From contig JAUIAD010000001.1 of NCBI GenBank assembly GCA_030425685.1, positions 124,001 through 188,000 on the forward strand: DNA of 64,000 nt, in the 5' to 3' direction. Position numbers and translations under genes: made by a program. Below, piece by piece: positions 27,384 through 35,928 of this stretch. Position 1 is the stretch's first letter. Each line of letters begins with the position of its first letter. The DNA comes from Gammaproteobacteria bacterium (GTDB lineage: Bacteria; Pseudomonadota; Gammaproteobacteria; Coxiellales; Coxiellaceae). The notes below the pieces were generated by a model that worked only from the letters and a program-made list of their open reading frames with translations, did no database searches and was not told where the DNA came from.

Positions 27384-28070
27384 GTAGTAGAGCTATGGCC
27401 CACAAGCCCCTTTTGAGGTTGGTCGCAAAAACAGGTCTGAGTGCGACTGTGATCGGTTAAGCGCTTTATGATTAGTTGACTTCTGCTGCAAGGGGCTAGT
27501 GTCATTCTTAGCAGAAAAGATACTGTAATGCGATAACGAGCGCTTTCGCTTACTCTTGAACGGCAAGTTTGATTGACTGACCTTATGATTCGCATCTAAA
27601 TGATCCAAAAGCAACTTGGCGATGAATAAGATATATCCTTCAGGTTCACGCAATTTTTTTCTAAACCCTAATACTTTTTTGTATTTATATGAAAATCAAG
27701 AAAATGTCATATGAAGTGCACAGTGTTTAAGATTGGAAAACACCAAGCCGCAGAAATTTAATACGGTTTCAATGTAAAAGCTCGTATCTTTAACTTCGTA
27801 AGCAGTTAGCTTAAATTTTGTAAGTGTTGACATTGCAGAAATAAATTTGATGCTGTAATCATAAGCATATCAAATATGTAATTAAAGGCTAGAAATACTA
27901 TTTTAGCACGTGACATGTAGAAAAAAATGTTTTTTATTTCTAAATTCATTTATGATAGCTCTTCAACCGCAATGACACAATGCTGTTCGCACCCAGGTTC
28001 TTATCTTTCGCATTTGATCAGGATGGTTAAGGCGTAATGCTAGGCTTCGCTGGATTTATTGTTGTACCCT
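27384..28070. other. AT-rich gene-free region upstream of the LRR gene
   Basis: About 690 bp without a supported gene. On the minus strand near 27480-27690 a short stretch reads like a protein fragment (LREPEGYILFIAKLLLDHLD) but has only a TTG start and no Shine-Dalgarno, so it may be a relic. The stretch after 27660 is very AT-rich and probably contains the promoter of the downstream gene. I could not pick a convincing -35/-10 pair, and no PmrA-like box is present. Confidence 0.4.
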
Positions 28071-30371
28071 ATGAAAAAAATAGCCTTAAGTAATTTTGTT
28101 TTGCCAGAAACTCTAGATCAATGCGATATGTTGAGTGTTGATCTTGGTCAGTCATTATTTGATGAGCGAATTAATTTAGCAAGCATGTTAATAAAAAATA
28201 GCAAACAAAAGCGCTTGGTTGTGAATCTTACGGGTGTTTCCATTCCTCAATACTTACTATTTGGCCTTACTAGCGCAATTACTGATACTTTTGTAAAGAT
28301 GCTTGAAGTGAATTTAACATTTACTAAACTTACGACTCAAAGCGTTATTTCCATTTTTTCATCTCTATCGAAATATAAAGGGACAAGTTTTAGCGTTAAT
28401 CTTAAAAGCAATGAACTTTCATTTGAATCACTTGGCATGTTAAGTTCATTGTTTGCGAAATATATTGTTAAAGATCTGTCGATTCTACTTTCCAACAATA
28501 AAATAACTAGTCATGGGTTGATCAACTTAGCTAATGGTATTGCCGCTCTTAAAGCTGAAAAGTTAACATTGAATCTAGCCAATAACCATTTTGATGACGT
28601 TGGTATTATCGCATTGTCTGCTGGTTTATCCCTTTTTAAGGGTGACTATCAAAGCATAGCTCTTTCTGGTAAACAAGTTACTATGACTGGTATGAAAGCG
28701 CTTATTAATACATTAGCGCCGACTAGGAATTGTTGGTCTCTTAAGGTCTCAGGTGGCAATTTAGGGAATAGCATTTTAGAAGAAATTGCTAGTAAGCTCT
28801 CTAGTGATTTTGTGGGTCAAGTAGAAATTTACTTGGTACTAACGCAAATTACAAGCGTTGGTCTTCGTAAGATTACATCGGCAATACGTCAATACCAATC
28901 TGGTCCTTTGCGGTTAAAGCTTCTATTTAAAAATAAAATTAGCATTGATGATAGTGTGTTGCAACGATTATTTGAATCAATCGTTGCTTGTAAAGGGGGG
29001 CCAATTTCATTAATAACCAACGTTTGTAAGAAATATTATGAAATAACAGATATGCTGCTTAATCCATCAATTTATAAAGGGGATATCATTGAACTGTCTG
29101 ACACGAATCAAAATCAAAGATATTATGATATGCATTGCTATTTATACCGTGAAATTTATCATCATTTACAGCAAGCAGTTGTATCTGATCAGTTAACGAT
29201 TTCATTAATATTTTCATACCTTGGCAAGCAGATGCCAAATGAAATTATTCAGAAATTTCCTGAGGAAATTCAGACAAGAATTTATTCATTTTTTAGCATT
29301 CAGCAGTTATTAAAGCTAAGAAGTGTATCAAAAGAGCATGATATTAGGGTTCAACAATGTATTTCTCAATTTTCAGCGCGGCGATTAAGTTTTGAATTTT
29401 TAAAGATGACAATTTGTACTATTTATCAATTAGTAAAAGTGAAAATTATAATTGACTGTGTTGTGTCAAGGCTCTTTACCGAGGATCAGTCTCAAGACCT
29501 GTGGGTGTGTTTACTTAAAGACCTATTCGAACCAACAGAAGTTAGGGGTGCTTCAAGGCTATCGTTAAACGAAATAAATAACCTATTGTTGATGATAAAA
29601 AATGACCCCTTGGCAAGTTTACTTGAGTGTTATCTTTTGGCAAGAAAGCCTTCTTTATTAATGCCCTTTGCAAGTGAGCGGCATTTGAATTTTGACTCGC
29701 CATCCATGCCAGAACATGTAACCTTCAAAAATAATTATATTATCTTGCTTGAGCGAATTATTAATCAATTGCGTAATAAAGCACATTATTCACTGATTAA
29801 TTTAAGTGGCACAGTTGTTGATGGAATTGTTAATTGGCAGTCTATTAATTTGTATGGTGCATGCCTAAAAGACATTGACTTTGAAAATGCAAATTTATCA
29901 AATGCTGATATTCAATGTGCTGACCTCACAGATAGTGTATTAAATAATAGTGTTCTAATAAATATTAAATACAATGGGCAAACATGTTTTCCTGAAAGTG
30001 CACGAATATCAGAATTGATGCTAACAACGATGAGAGAATATGGTAAAGAAGATCGAAAAGAATTTTTTATTGAACAAGTTATAAAAGCTAGTCAGCATGA
30101 TCAGCGGCTTATTTTAATTCGGTGTTTGCAGCTAACCTGTAAAAAAATATTAGACTCCCACGAGGGCACATTTATGATTGGTGTCCTGTATAATCATTTT
30201 TTAAAAAATGTTTTTGAGCAACTAAACCAAAAAAACTCGACGCAAACAAACATACGCAACATGTTAACATCAACAGCCGCCACCTTCTTTTCTTCAGCGA
30301 ATGCTAGTCGTGGTGAAGATACAGCGGAGCAAGATATTTTTGGATTATTCGACGATATTAAGCTTGAATGA
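28071..30371 (+). CDS. LRR / F-box-like / pentapeptide-repeat protein, candidate secreted effector
   Basis: 766 residues, no signal peptide. Residues ~40-330 are ribonuclease-inhibitor-type leucine-rich repeats (LSILLSNNKITSHGLINLAN, KLTLNLANNHFDDVGIIALS). Residues ~390-425 (FPEEIQTRIYSFFSIQQLL followed by KLRSVSKEHD) fit the F-box pattern PxEixxxIxxxLxxxxLxxxxxVSKxw. Residues ~595-630 carry pentapeptide-like units (CLKDIDFENANLSNADIQCA). LRR plus F-box is a eukaryotic ubiquitin-ligase adaptor layout that intracellular bacteria use in translocated effectors. The C-terminus is acidic (EDTAEQDIFGLFDD), as often seen in Dot/Icm signals. The AT-rich composition differs from the neighbouring gsp genes. 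The ATG at 28071 is favoured over an in-frame TTG at 28059. LRR is clear; F-box and effector status are inferred. Confidence 0.7.
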   Translation: MKKIALSNFVLPETLDQCDMLSVDLGQSLFDERINLASMLIKNSKQKRLVVNLTGVSIPQYLLFGLTSAITDTFVKMLEVNLTFTKLTTQSVISIFSSLSKYKGTSFSVNLKSNELSFESLGMLSSLFAKYIVKDLSILLSNNKITSHGLINLANGIAALKAEKLTLNLANNHFDDVGIIALSAGLSLFKGDYQSIALSGKQVTMTGMKALINTLAPTRNCWSLKVSGGNLGNSILEEIASKLSSDFVGQVEIYLVLTQITSVGLRKITSAIRQYQSGPLRLKLLFKNKISIDDSVLQRLFESIVACKGGPISLITNVCKKYYEITDMLLNPSIYKGDIIELSDTNQNQRYYDMHCYLYREIYHHLQQAVVSDQLTISLIFSYLGKQMPNEIIQKFPEEIQTRIYSFFSIQQLLKLRSVSKEHDIRVQQCISQFSARRLSFEFLKMTICTIYQLVKVKIIIDCVVSRLFTEDQSQDLWVCLLKDLFEPTEVRGASRLSLNEINNLLLMIKNDPLASLLECYLLARKPSLLMPFASERHLNFDSPSMPEHVTFKNNYIILLERIINQLRNKAHYSLINLSGTVVDGIVNWQSINLYGACLKDIDFENANLSNADIQCADLTDSVLNNSVLINIKYNGQTCFPESARISELMLTTMREYGKEDRKEFFIEQVIKASQHDQRLILIRCLQLTCKKILDSHEGTFMIGVLYNHFLKNVFEQLNQKNSTQTNIRNMLTSTAATFFSSANASRGEDTAEQDIFGLFDDIKLE

Positions 30372-30459
30372 TTATACATTTAAACTTTACATAATTTATT
30401 CGCTACGTGTAGACACAGCATATGTTTAGTCTCAGTTTGCGCAGAGGTTACTTAGAACT

Positions 30460-30556
30460 CGTAGGGGCACAGCATGCTGTGCCCGATTGGGTGTACGTGG
30501 CTGTGGATTGTTTGTGCCGCGGGTGTTTTGCGGGCGCAGCATGCTGCGCCCCTACG
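30460..30556 (-). repeat. Double-palindrome repeat, copy 3 (inverted orientation)
   Basis: 97-bp full element with the A-type palindrome (GGGCAC form) on the left and the GGGCGC form on the right, i.e. the reverse of copies 1-2. The ~40 bp on its left (CAGTTTGCGCAGAGGTTACT) match the 43-bp linker seen in doublets, so linker plus element may be the mobile unit. It lies between convergent genes. Confidence 0.92.
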
Positions 30557-30620
30557 AAGTTTGAATTTTTCAGTTGCTAGACTCTCGTATCAAGTAGCAG
30601 AGTGAGCTAGTACAAGGTCA

Positions 30621-30983
30621 TTAGGAGTGATCTTTAGGCGCAGAACCATAGAGTGAAGCATCACTTTGATGCTGTAGCATTTGTAATGCTTTAATCGCTC
30701 CCGGCTGTCCTGCTTTAGCCGCTTTGCTAAATAAGGCTACCGCTTTTGATTGATCGACTTTGGTGCCAACGCCGTAGTAAAGCATATAACCTTCGGCGTA
30801 TTCTGCATTGGCATTTCCATTTTCAGCAGCAAGGTGCATTTGTTGATAAGCGGTGTTGTAATCTTTTTGGCTATAAGCTTGTTGGCCTTGTGAGAACTGT
30901 TGCGCGGCAATTTTAGGGTGTGAGCATGCCGCTAGTAGAGTTACAGATAAAGATATCATCGCTATTTTATAGATCGTACGCAT
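30621..30983 (-). CDS. Small Sel1-repeat lipoprotein coupled to gspC
   Basis: 120 residues. Signal peptide with lipobox LLAAC (lipid Cys ~20), then two Sel1-like repeats (AYQQMHLAAENGNANAEYAE, AVALFSKAAKAGQPGAIKAL). Mature residue +2 is Ser, so sorting to the outer membrane is expected. The ATG shares one base with the gspC stop (TAATG), so the two are co-translated. Sel1 repeats are protein-binding helices. A role in assembling the secretin (as pilotin or scaffold) is my inference from the coupling; it does not resemble GspS or known pilotins by eye. Confidence 0.75.
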   Translation of the reverse strand: MRTIYKIAMISLSVTLLAACSHPKIAAQQFSQGQQAYSQKDYNTAYQQMHLAAENGNANAEYAEGYMLYYGVGTKVDQSKAVALFSKAAKAGQPGAIKALQMLQHQSDASLYGSAPKDHS

Positions 30984-31489
30984 TAATACATTCCCAAGGT
31001 GTTTTGTGGTTTATTGAGCTTCGGTACGGGGAGCTTTAATACTTCTAGCCGCCCGTTGTCATTTAAAACAATTTCATTAGCCTGCATTTTGGCAATAGTG
31101 GCGCCGCCGGGTACCGCGTCACCCACCCGGTATATTTTAGTTTGACCTGAGGGTGAGCTGATAATGGCGATAGAAGACTGATTTTTCGCTGATGATAAAG
31201 CAATGCCTTCTAAGCTCAGCTGTAAATTGGTTTGTGGTAGATTCGTCGGTGTTGGTTGAAATAAGCCAAAAAGGTGGAAGTTGGCGACATTGGTAGCGCT
31301 GATTGGCATGGTGATGCTCTGTCTTTCAGGAGCGGTATTGGTGGTTGCTGTAAAGAAGCTGCGAGTGGTTGAAATTACTGATAATAAGATAAAAAGTAAT
31401 AACAAGGCACTTATGCCAAGGGCAATTCTTGGGTCTTTACGTAGCCACTCTTTAATTGTCTCTGCATCAAAAGTCATACTATTCCACAT
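30983..31489 (-). CDS. gspC: Type II secretion protein GspC
   Basis: Links the inner-membrane platform to the secretin. A short cytoplasmic part, one membrane segment (ALGISALLLLFILLSVIS), a linker, then the homology-region domain (FHLFGLFQP, LSLEGIALSSAKNQSSIAII, YRVGDAVPGGATIAKMQ, IVLNDNGRLEVLKLP). No PDZ or coiled-coil domain follows, so it is a short form. The ORF extends to 31534, but a strong -10 at 31515-31520 implies translation starts at ATG 31489 or ATG 31477. It is separated from gspD-M and placed divergently from engB, and is followed by the coupled Sel1 lipoprotein. Confidence 0.85.
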   Translation of the reverse strand: MWNSMTFDAETIKEWLRKDPRIALGISALLLLFILLSVISTTRSFFTATTNTAPERQSITMPISATNVANFHLFGLFQPTPTNLPQTNLQLSLEGIALSSAKNQSSIAIISSPSGQTKIYRVGDAVPGGATIAKMQANEIVLNDNGRLEVLKLPVPKLNKPQNTLGMY

Positions 31490-31514
31490 CGCGTATTGGT
31501 GAAAATATGGTCGC

Positions 31515-31543
31515 ATTATAGCATTGTTGATCAAATTCTGTAA
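31515..31543 (-). promoter_or_regulatory. Sigma-70 promoter for gspC
   Basis: On the minus strand: TTACAG, a 17-bp spacer, then a perfect TATAAT (31515-31520). It implies a transcript start near 31508 and so decides against the two upstream ATG codons of the gspC ORF. Confidence 0.6.
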
Positions 31544-31668
31544 GGTTAAATTACGCTTAAATCTATGAAATATTGTTCAAAATTTGTATATATTGAGGGT
31601 TTGCGATTAGTTATTTCTAGAAAACAGTGCTATACTCCGCCTCCTATACACTACGAAGCATTAGTCTT

Positions 31669-32292
31669 ATGTTAGAAGCGCCTGTTTACCAGCAAGCAAC
31701 TTATCTTAAAAGTGCTCCAGACCTTGGTCAGTTACCCGCTGATAAAGGGTGTGAGGTGGCTTTTATTGGTCGTTCAAATGCGGGTAAGTCTAGTTCTTTA
31801 AATGTTATTACCGGTATCAAGGGCTTGGCGCGCACGAGTAAGACGCCTGGCCGTACGCAGATGATTAACTTTTTTTCCTTGGACTCTTGTCGGCGTTTGG
31901 TTGACTTGCCGGGTTATGGTTATGCCAAGGTGCCGTTGAAGGTTAAAGAGCGTTGGATGGAGAACGTTGATAACTACCTGCGTGATCGTCAGTGTTTGCG
32001 TGGTTTGGTGGTGGTGATGGATATTCGACATCCGTTGAAAGAGATGGATGAGAAGGTCATTGATTGGGCTGTGGATTGTTCATTGCCTACACATATTCTT
32101 TTAACTAAATCTGATAAGCTTAAGCCGAATGCTGCGCGTAAGTCGTTACGAGAAGTGCGTGATGCACTGGCGGTTTATGGTGATATGGTTACGGTTCAGT
32201 TATTCTCTTCGATTGATTGCGTTGGCGTTGATGATGCACGAGATGTGCTTAATCAGTGGTTTTGCTGTGAGCCTGATGAGGCTGAGGCGTAA
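31669..32292 (+). CDS. engB: Ribosome biogenesis GTPase EngB/YihA
   Basis: Essential small GTPase needed for 50S assembly. 207 residues from ATG 31669. G1 [12 protein letters not shown], switch region [13 protein letters not shown]3 [11 protein letters not shown], and G4 TKSDKL. The longer ORF (to 31627) would begin at the promoter -10 (TATACT, 31631-31636), so the internal ATG is preferred. It is followed by a doublet of palindromic repeats rather than by another operon gene. Confidence 0.95.
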   Translation: MLEAPVYQQATYLKSAPDLGQLPADKGCEVAFIGRSNAGKSSSLNVITGIKGLARTSKTPGRTQMINFFSLDSCRRLVDLPGYGYAKVPLKVKERWMENVDNYLRDRQCLRGLVVVMDIRHPLKEMDEKVIDWAVDCSLPTHILLTKSDKLKPNAARKSLREVRDALAVYGDMVTVQLFSSIDCVGVDDARDVLNQWFCCEPDEAEA

Positions 32293-32350
32293 TAGTCTTT
32301 TTTTCCTGTCTGTCTTTATTGTGTGTTTTGCTCGTGGGTAATTTATAACC

Positions 32351-32446
32351 CGTAGGGGCACAGCATGCTGTGCCCGATTGGGTGTGTTTGGCTGTGGATT
32401 GTTTGTGCTGCGGATGTTTGCGGGCGCAGCATGCTGCGCCCCTACG
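32351..32446 (-). repeat. Double-palindrome repeat, copy 4
   Basis: 96-bp element in the inverted orientation (GGGCAC palindrome first). It is preceded by a linker-like sequence (GCTCGTGGGTAATTTATAAC) and followed by exactly 43 bp before the next copy. Confidence 0.95.
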
Positions 32447-32489
32447 GGTTTAGGTTTAGTGTGAGTTTGCTCATGGGTAATTTAGAATT

Positions 32490-32586
32490 CGTAGGGGCAC
32501 AGCATGCTGTGCCCGATTGGGTGTGTTTGGCTGTGGATTGTCTGTGCCGCGGATGTTTTGCGGGCGCAGCATGCTGCGCCCCTACG
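32490..32586 (-). repeat. Double-palindrome repeat, copy 5
   Basis: 97-bp element, same orientation as copy 4, and the second half of the doublet. The 43-bp linker (32447-32489) is homologous, as reverse complement, to that of copies 1-2 (TTCTAAATTA..., ATGAGCAA). The rest of the 32293-32783 spacer holds only a T-rich stretch near 32587-32610. Confidence 0.95.
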
Positions 32587-32783
32587 TGCGTTTTTTTCTT
32601 TTGAAAAAAAACTTGGCTCCTTAACAATAGTGGTGTATAAAAGCAGCACTTTGGTTTTACTAGACTCATTGTAGTCTAATGCTAATTCAATTGAGAAAAG
32701 ATTGTTGCTTTTCTTGCCTTAACATCTTGATACATATAAAGAATGCTTGTTGGCATTGCGTTTTTAGGGTTTACTTATTAGCT

Positions 32784-34526
32784 ATGAATACGTCAAAGAA
32801 CACCTACGCAAAAAATGAGGTCACCAGCTGGCCTATCCCGAATTATTGGGATGTGGTGGCGTTGGTGTTGGTGGTCGCCCTTATCGTACTGCTAGGTTGG
32901 GGCGCGAAATCAATGACCGGCAAGTTTCATTTAGGTCAAACCCTTCCTATTTCATTAAACCCCTGGGAATTACCTTATTATGCGTTGCGCACCGTGATGC
33001 GTATGTTTATTGCTCTCGCATTTTCATTATTATTTACCTTTGTTTTTGGCACATGGGCGGCAAAAAGTAGACAGGCAGAACGGGTGATTATCCCGATGAT
33101 TGATATTTTACAATCAGTGCCGGTGTTAGGCTTTCTGACGATTACCGTCGTCGGTTTTATTACGCTATTCCGTGGTAGCATGTTAGGCCCTGAATCAGCA
33201 GCCATTTTTGTTATTTTTACCGCGCAAGTATGGAATATGACCCTAAGCTTTTATCAAAGTTTACGCACCGTACCGGATGAGATGCAAGAAGCAGCGGCGA
33301 TGTTTCAACTGTCAGGGTGGCAGAAGTTTTGGCGTATCGAAGTGCCTTTTGCCATGCCGGGTTTGGTATGGAATATGATGATGTCGATGTCAGGCAGTTG
33401 GGTTTTTCTTGTCGCCTCAGAAGCCATTTCCGTAGCCAATCAAACCATTACCTTGCCAGGTATTGGCTCGTATATTGCCTTGGCGATTAAGCAAGCAGAT
33501 GTCCATGCGATTATTTATGTTATTGTAGCGATGTTAATTGTTATTGCTATTTATGATCAGTTATTATTTCGCCCGCTCGTCGCTTGGTCAGAGAAGTTTA
33601 AAGCCGAAAGTGTCGCCAGCGAGATTGAACCCGAATCTTGGGTGCTTGATTTATTCCAGCGTACACATTGGTTTCGCCATTTAGGACAGCATGTTTCGGT
33701 ATTAGCCGATGCCTTTGTGAATATTCGCTGGTTTCGACGAACACGAAAACGTCGTCGTATTGAGCCCAAAGAAAAGACCCGTAGGTTGACACTGATCTGC
33801 TGGAATGTTTTTCTTTTCCTCGTCGTTGTTGGCGCACTTTATGTTTTATTGCGCTTTATTTTTTCCGCTTTGCCTTGGGAAGAAGGCTTGCATGTGGTTT
33901 ACCTTGGCTTTATTACCGCTGTGCGTGTCACGGTATTAATTATTATTAGTTCCATTATTTGGGTGCCGATTGGTGTTTGGGTTGGTTTAAGCCCGCGTGC
34001 TTCGCAGATTGTGCAACCCATCGCGCAGTTTTTTGCGGCCTTTCCGGCGAACTTATTATTCCCTATCTTTGTGATTATGATATTGAAATATCATTTGAAC
34101 GTGAATATTTGGGTCTCGCCTTTAATGATTTTAGGCACCCAGTGGTATATTTTATTTAACGTTATTGCAGGCACCATGGCACTACCAAAGAATTTGCATT
34201 ATGCTGTCGGCACTTTAAATGTGCGCGGTGTGTTATGGTGGAAACGCCTTATTTTGCCGGGTATTTTTCCTTACTATATTACCGGCGCTATTACTGCTGC
34301 TGGTGGCGCTTGGAATATTAGCATTATTGCTGAAGCCGTTAGCTGGGGGCATACGCAATTATGGGCAACTGGTTTGGGTGCTTATATTGCCAAGGTTTCT
34401 GCGGTGGGTGATTTCCCCCGCTTGGCATTAGCCATTGTTGTAATGTCTTTATATGTTTTACTTATTAATCGCTTTATGTGGAAGCCATTATATAATTTAG
34501 CGCAGGAGCGTTTTCAAGTACGTTAA
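32784..34526 (+). CDS. ABC importer permease with two fused membrane domains (nitrate/sulfonate-type)
   Basis: 580 residues. Two BPD_transp_1 domains in one chain, each with the cytoplasmic EAA-type loop (EAAAMFQLSGWQKFWRIEVP in the first, AVGTLNVRGVLWWKRLILPG in the second). They are separated by a basic cytoplasmic linker (~residues 270-340). About twelve membrane segments. Such fused permeases pair with the ATPase encoded 24 bp downstream. No periplasmic substrate-binding gene is adjacent, so the substrate is unknown. ATG 32784 (MNTSKN) is chosen; the ORF extends to 32679, but that Cys-rich extension looks non-coding. Confidence 0.85.
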   Translation: MNTSKNTYAKNEVTSWPIPNYWDVVALVLVVALIVLLGWGAKSMTGKFHLGQTLPISLNPWELPYYALRTVMRMFIALAFSLLFTFVFGTWAAKSRQAERVIIPMIDILQSVPVLGFLTITVVGFITLFRGSMLGPESAAIFVIFTAQVWNMTLSFYQSLRTVPDEMQEAAAMFQLSGWQKFWRIEVPFAMPGLVWNMMMSMSGSWVFLVASEAISVANQTITLPGIGSYIALAIKQADVHAIIYVIVAMLIVIAIYDQLLFRPLVAWSEKFKAESVASEIEPESWVLDLFQRTHWFRHLGQHVSVLADAFVNIRWFRRTRKRRRIEPKEKTRRLTLICWNVFLFLVVVGALYVLLRFIFSALPWEEGLHVVYLGFITAVRVTVLIIISSIIWVPIGVWVGLSPRASQIVQPIAQFFAAFPANLLFPIFVIMILKYHLNVNIWVSPLMILGTQWYILFNVIAGTMALPKNLHYAVGTLNVRGVLWWKRLILPGIFPYYITGAITAAGGAWNISIIAEAVSWGHTQLWATGLGAYIAKVSAVGDFPRLALAIVVMSLYVLLINRFMWKPLYNLAQERFQVR

Positions 34527-34550
34527 TGGTTTGCTTAAGGGTATTTGCTT

Positions 34551-35858
34551 ATGACAGTCAATAAAACCGATATTATCCAAGTCAGAGATATTCAAAAGTC
34601 TTTTAAAAAGGGCGGTACCCAGGATTTATTAGTATTAGACGAAGTCAATTTTAATATCCGCGATGGTGAAATTATTGCATTGCTGGGCAAGTCAGGTTCA
34701 GGTAAATCCACATTGTTACGTATTATTGCGGGATTAATTCGCCCAACTGGTGGCGATGTTTTATATCGTGGTGAGCCTATTTACCAGCCGATTCCCGGTT
34801 TAACGATGGTGTTTCAACACTTTGCTTTGTTGCCGTGGTTAACGGTATTGGAAAATGTCGAGTTGGGTTTAGAAGCGCAAGGTGTGGCGCGTGCCGAAAG
34901 ACGTCAGCGTGCATTGGAAGCTATTGATGTGGTTGGTCTCGATGGTTTTGAATCTGCTTATCCCAAAGAATTGTCAGGCGGAATGTCGCAGCGTGTCGGT
35001 TTAGCGCGCGCATTAGTGGTTGATCCAGAAGTGTTGTTGATGGATGAGCCTTTTTCAGCACTCGATGTATTAACCGCCGAAAACTTACGCGGTGATTTAA
35101 TTGATATTTGGCAATCCGATAAAACCAATATTAAAAGTGTTTTATTGGTGACACATAATATTGAAGAAGCCGCTGCATTGGCCGACCGTATTTTAGTTTT
35201 TTCCAATAACCCAGGCCATGTACGTGCTGAGGTGGTGGTTGATTTAGCGCACCCGCGTGATGATACCGATCCTAAGTTTCGTAAACTAGTCGACGATATT
35301 TACGGCTTAATGACAACGCCAGAAGTTGAAAAAACAGTCGCTGAGAAAGCCGGCTTTAAAGAAATTGATGTTGGCTATCGCTTACCAAAAGTGGAGATTT
35401 CCGAAATTATGGGCTTTCTCGAAGAGTTGGCTTCACGCGAAGAGCAGGTTAAAGTTGATTTGCCCGAGCTGGCAGAGGCATTGCATTTTGAAATCGATGA
35501 GCTATTTCCTATTACCGAAGTATTAGAAATATTACATTTTGCGCGCGTATCCGAAGGTGATATTGAATTAACCGATGCTGGTCGTGCCTTGGTGGATGCT
35601 GATATTCAAGATCGTAAAAAAATATTTGCCCAGCATTTATTAGCCTATGTGCCAGTGGCGCGTTTTATTCGTGAAGCCTTGGATAAAGGCGCGCATCATG
35701 AAACCTCAGAAGACTTTTTCTTAAAAGAGCTCGGCAAACACTTAAGTGACCAAGCCGCAGAAGAAGTGTTAACCGTAGCGATTGACTGGGGCCGTTACGC
35801 AGAAATCTTTGCTTATGATTACAACTCAGGCATTTTAAGTCTCGAAAATCCCGAGTAG
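34551..35858 (+). CDS. ABC importer ATPase with AAA-associated C-terminal domain
   Basis: 435 residues. The NitT/TauT-type ATPase occupies residues 1-250: Walker A GKSGSGKST, Q-loop VFQHFALLPWLTVLENVELG, signature LSGGMSQRVGLARAL, Walker B VLLMDEPFSALD, H-loop LVTHNIEEA. The C-terminal ~150 residues (IMGFLEELASREEQVKVDLP, FFLKELGKHLSDQAAEEVLT) match the AAA-associated C-terminal domain found on ATPases of this nitrate/sulfonate-like family. It is probably co-transcribed with the upstream permease. ATG 34551 is preferred over a TTG at 34545. Confidence 0.88.
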   Translation: MTVNKTDIIQVRDIQKSFKKGGTQDLLVLDEVNFNIRDGEIIALLGKSGSGKSTLLRIIAGLIRPTGGDVLYRGEPIYQPIPGLTMVFQHFALLPWLTVLENVELGLEAQGVARAERRQRALEAIDVVGLDGFESAYPKELSGGMSQRVGLARALVVDPEVLLMDEPFSALDVLTAENLRGDLIDIWQSDKTNIKSVLLVTHNIEEAAALADRILVFSNNPGHVRAEVVVDLAHPRDDTDPKFRKLVDDIYGLMTTPEVEKTVAEKAGFKEIDVGYRLPKVEISEIMGFLEELASREEQVKVDLPELAEALHFEIDELFPITEVLEILHFARVSEGDIELTDAGRALVDADIQDRKKIFAQHLLAYVPVARFIREALDKGAHHETSEDFFLKELGKHLSDQAAEEVLTVAIDWGRYAEIFAYDYNSGILSLENPE

Positions 35859-35928
35859 TATTAGTTCAGGGCTTGCTTCGATTTGCGGCTAATACATAGG
35901 CCGAGCCCTTACCCCGATTAACGGTAGC

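Noticed and set aside
27393-27653. Minus-strand ORFs of 83-86 residues between gspM and the LRR gene
   Set aside because: TTG start, no Shine-Dalgarno, overlapping competing frames. At most a gene relic; not annotated as a gene.
28071-30371. Search for a PmrA-like box upstream of the LRR gene (and of the 36 and 39 kb genes)
   Set aside because: No tandem TTAAT half-sites with the right spacing were found in these upstream regions, so the shared promoter is limited to two genes here.
32365-32604. ORFs running through the palindromic repeats (also at 6.3, 51 and 54 kb)
   Set aside because: They follow the repeat sequence itself, recur at each copy, and have no ribosome site or codon bias.
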